Made by a program: the position numbers and the translations under genes. This document shows, one piece after another, positions 4,038-5,506 of a stretch of 5,506 nt of DNA; the stretch's first letter is position 1, and the number at the start of each line of letters is the position of its first letter. The notes beneath the pieces were generated by a model. That model was not told the origin of the DNA. It was given only the letters and a program-made list of their open reading frames with translations, and ran no database searches. Source of the stretch: Propionibacteriaceae bacterium. Its GTDB lineage: Bacteria; Actinomycetota; Actinomycetes; Propionibacteriales; Propionibacteriaceae. Where the stretch lies: the NCBI GenBank assembly GCA_031282235.1, contig JAITED010000069.1, positions 1 to 5,506 of the forward strand, given 5' to 3'.

Positions 4038-5506
4038 ACAGCGGCCGTCCGCTGGTTTCGCTCACGGGTGTGAGCAAAACCGTAACCGGCAACATTCAAG
4101 CGCTCCGGGATGCCACTACGGTTATCTACCCCGACGATTTGGTAGCGGTGGTGGGGCCATCGGGTTCCGGTAAAACTACACTGCTTTCGATTCTGGGGTT
4201 GCTTGATACGGCCACCGCTGGTGAGTACCTATTTGATGACGTGAATGTGGCGGAGTTGGCTGAGGATAGCCGTAACGAGTTGCGCAGTCGCCGGGTGGGT
4301 TTCGTATTTCAGAACTCGTATCTCAACGCTGATGAGTCAGTGGGTGAGAACGTCGCTTTAGGTTTACGGGTACGTGGTGTGGCGCTCGCTGAGCAAACCC
4401 CGCTGGTGGCCGCCGCGTTGGCGCAGGTTGGGTTGGCCGGTTTTGAGAACCGCCGTGCGGGCGACCTCTCCGGTGGAGAGAAACAGCGGGTCGCCGTGGC
4501 GCGCGCTTTGGTGACCGCACCCGATTTGTTATTGGCTGATGAACCAACCGGGGCGCTGGATTCCACCTCCACCGCAGCCCTAGTGGAGTTGTTGCAAGAA
4601 ATCAGCTCCCACGGCACCGCAGTGGTGGTCGTCACCCACGACCCCATAGTTGGTGCCGCCACCAAGCGAGTCCTAGAAATCCACGACGGTGTAGTGAGTG
4701 AACCCCACCCCGTAACCCCCGCCGACTCCATCGGCACCCCCTTCGAGAAGGGGGCTTCAAAGGATGACAACACAGCGACACCTAACCCCCAAACACCAAC
4801 ACAACCCGACAACCACAGCCCCCTTTCCCAAAGGGGGTGGCAGGCGCAGCCTGACGGGGGTTTCCACCCCACACCACCACCCACTCACACCACTCACAAC
4901 CACCACCAACAAACCCCCGCCGACTCCGTCGGCACCCCCTTCGAGAAGGGGGCTTCAACGGATGCCAAAGCGGGTGATAAGGGAACCACCCGCACTGCGC
5001 GGATGTTAGAGGTGTTTGATGCGCTTAAAACGCCGCTACTACGCCCGTTACGTTCGGCGTTGGTGTTGTTGGCGTATGTGTTGGGAATCACTTCGCTCAC
5101 AGCTTCGCTGGCGCTTACGCAATCTGCGACCGGCAGCATTGTGGAGCGGTTGACGGAGGCGGCCAGTAATGAGATACGAGTTACCACCACGGAGTCAGAT
5201 AGCAGTTTCCTGCTAGACCCCACGTTGAGCGATGGCGCGGTTAGCCGGTTGCAGAAGTTGGAGGGGGTGGACACCGTAGTACCAGTGCGCACATTCGGCC
5301 CACAATCCAACGGCATCACTCGCGCACTACCCGCTTCACCCAACAGTGCGCCGACGATATTACCAGGACGCATCTTCGTAACAGAAGCAAGTTATCTGTT
5401 CTCGTACGGTTTTGAGGCCGCCTCTGGACGCATCGACCTGCTCAGCAACAGTTGGGCAGGATTGACAGTGATACTCGGCTCAGCCGCAGCAGAAAACTTG
5501 AACGTG
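4034..5506 (+). CDS. MacB-type ABC transporter, ATPase-permease fusion (3' end beyond window)
   Basis: The frame is open for 491 codons and runs off the right edge without a stop. Residues 1-221 are a complete ABC ATPase of the LolD/MacB type: Walker A GPSGSGKT (41-48), Q-loop Gln93, signature LSGGE (145-149), Walker B LLLADE with Glu170, D-loop ALD (174-176) and H-loop His202. Residues about 222-322 are a hydrophilic Pro/Thr/His-rich linker made largely from three palindromic DNA repeats. A membrane helix follows (about 341-361), then the start of a MacB-like periplasmic core domain (SATGSIVERLTEAASNEIRV, LEGVDTVVPV, and VILGSAAAENLNV at the edge). The missing part should hold the rest of this domain and the last three membrane helices. 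The start overlaps the adaptor stop (ATGA), so both proteins are probably made together. A separate permease start at the ATG at 5003 is possible, but it lacks a close ribosome binding site. Confidence 0.85.
   Translation, partial: MNSGRPLVSLTGVSKTVTGNIQALRDATTVIYPDDLVAVVGPSGSGKTTLLSILGLLDTATAGEYLFDDVNVAELAEDSRNELRSRRVGFVFQNSYLNADESVGENVALGLRVRGVALAEQTPLVAAALAQVGLAGFENRRAGDLSGGEKQRVAVARALVTAPDLLLADEPTGALDSTSTAALVELLQEISSHGTAVVVVTHDPIVGAATKRVLEIHDGVVSEPHPVTPADSIGTPFEKGASKDDNTATPNPQTPTQPDNHSPLSQRGWQAQPDGGFHPTPPPTHTTHNHHQQTPADSVGTPFEKGASTDAKAGDKGTTRTARMLEVFDALKTPLLRPLRSALVLLAYVLGITSLTASLALTQSATGSIVERLTEAASNEIRVTTTESDSSFLLDPTLSDGAVSRLQKLEGVDTVVPVRTFGPQSNGITRALPASPNSAPTILPGRIFVTEASYLFSYGFEAASGRIDLLSNSWAGLTVILGSAAAENLNV
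4714..4766 (+). repeat. Palindromic repeat unit A1 (forward), inside the ABC gene
   Basis: A 53-base unit containing two adjacent hairpins: GCCGA/TCGGC around a short loop (4721-4734), and CCCCCTTCGAGAAGGGGG (4736-4753). It matches unit A2 (4912-4964) over its full length with two mismatches (4730 and 4761). It is translated as TPADSIGTPFEKGAS in the linker of the ABC protein. The mismatch at 4730 weakens the first stem compared with A2. No T-run follows the hairpin, so it is not a typical terminator. Confidence 0.85.
4817..4863 (-). repeat. Palindromic repeat unit B (inverted, diverged copy), inside the ABC gene
   Basis: This has the same architecture as unit A but in reverse orientation. 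AGCCCCCTT opens a hairpin CCCCCTTTCCCAAAGGGGG (4819-4837), followed by TGGCAGG and a second hairpin CAGGC/GCCTG (4841-4853), ending in GGGGGTTT. The reverse complement of unit A has AGCCCCCTTC, AAGGGGGTGCC and GGCGGGGGTT in the same order and nearly the same spacing, so the units are homologous. It is read through in frame as SPLSQRGWQAQPDGGF. Sequence is less well kept than between A1 and A2, so this copy is older or belongs to a related subtype. Confidence 0.75.
4912..4964 (+). repeat. Palindromic repeat unit A2 (forward), inside the ABC gene
   Basis: The second forward copy of the 53-base unit, 198 bases (66 codons) after A1 and therefore in the same reading frame; it encodes TPADSVGTPFEKGAS. 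Both hairpins are intact: GCCGAC/GTCGGC (4919-4933) and CCCCCTTCGAGAAGGGGG (4934-4951). It lies just ahead of the codons for the permease half. Together with A1 and the inverted B it forms a forward-inverted-forward series like that of REP/BIME elements. Confidence 0.85.

Noticed and set aside
4736..4853. Rho-independent terminators at the GC-rich hairpins
   Set aside because: None of the hairpins is followed by a T-run on either strand in the right place, and the coding frame continues through all of them.
4764..5009. Open frame on the + strand overlapping the linker (81 residues, rich in His, Pro and Thr)
   Set aside because: It is an alternative frame of the repeat array. The frame that is open on both sides and joins ATPase and permease motifs is the one starting at 4034.
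5003..5506. Separate permease gene starting at the ATG at 5003
   Set aside because: No ribosome binding site is found at proper distance (AAGGGA lies about 20 bases ahead) and the ATPase frame runs straight into it without a stop. Kept only as a possible internal start.

Overview
The window looks like a chromosomal piece of a moderate-to-high G+C Gram-positive, most likely an actinobacterium. The reasons are the GTG and TTG starts, strong Shine-Dalgarno sites, two Cys-anchored lipoproteins next to a membrane-anchored peptidoglycan-binding adaptor, and the G/C-rich third positions of the transporter genes. I cannot name the genus.

Layout, all on the + strand. Positions 1-295 hold no gene, but contain an imperfect direct repeat, a candidate promoter with an overlapping operator-like palindrome, and a purine-rich leader. 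At 296-682 lies a small secreted protein whose sequence fits a two-motif beta/gamma-crystallin-like fold, the fold of peptidase inhibitor family I36 and of the Streptomyces killer-toxin-like protein. It shares an ATGA stop/start overlap with a Cys-rich lipoprotein (679-1587). A 360-base gap (1588-1947) carries the best promoter of the window and a structured leader. It leads into a second lipoprotein (1948-2814) that is a clear paralogue of the first. After 68 bases come an HlyD/MacA-like adaptor with a peptidoglycan-binding domain (2883-4037, TTG start) and, again with an ATGA overlap, a MacB-type ABC ATPase fused to its permease. That last frame is open from 4034 to the window edge at 5506.

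The set reads as an export or cell-envelope module: a secreted effector, a duplicated lipoprotein and a tripartite-like ABC machine. By analogy with bacteriocin loci, the effector could be a toxin or inhibitor, the lipoproteins could be immunity, chaperone or sensor parts, and the ABC system could be the exporter or resistance pump. These roles are inference.

The most striking DNA-level feature is in the ATPase-permease gene. Three palindromic repeat units in alternating orientation (forward, inverted, forward), arranged like a REP/BIME array, sit inside the reading frame. They are translated without a stop as a linker of about 100 residues between the nucleotide-binding domain and the first membrane helix. 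The two forward copies are 53 bases long, differ at two positions and are exactly 66 codons apart, so recombination between them would change linker length in frame.
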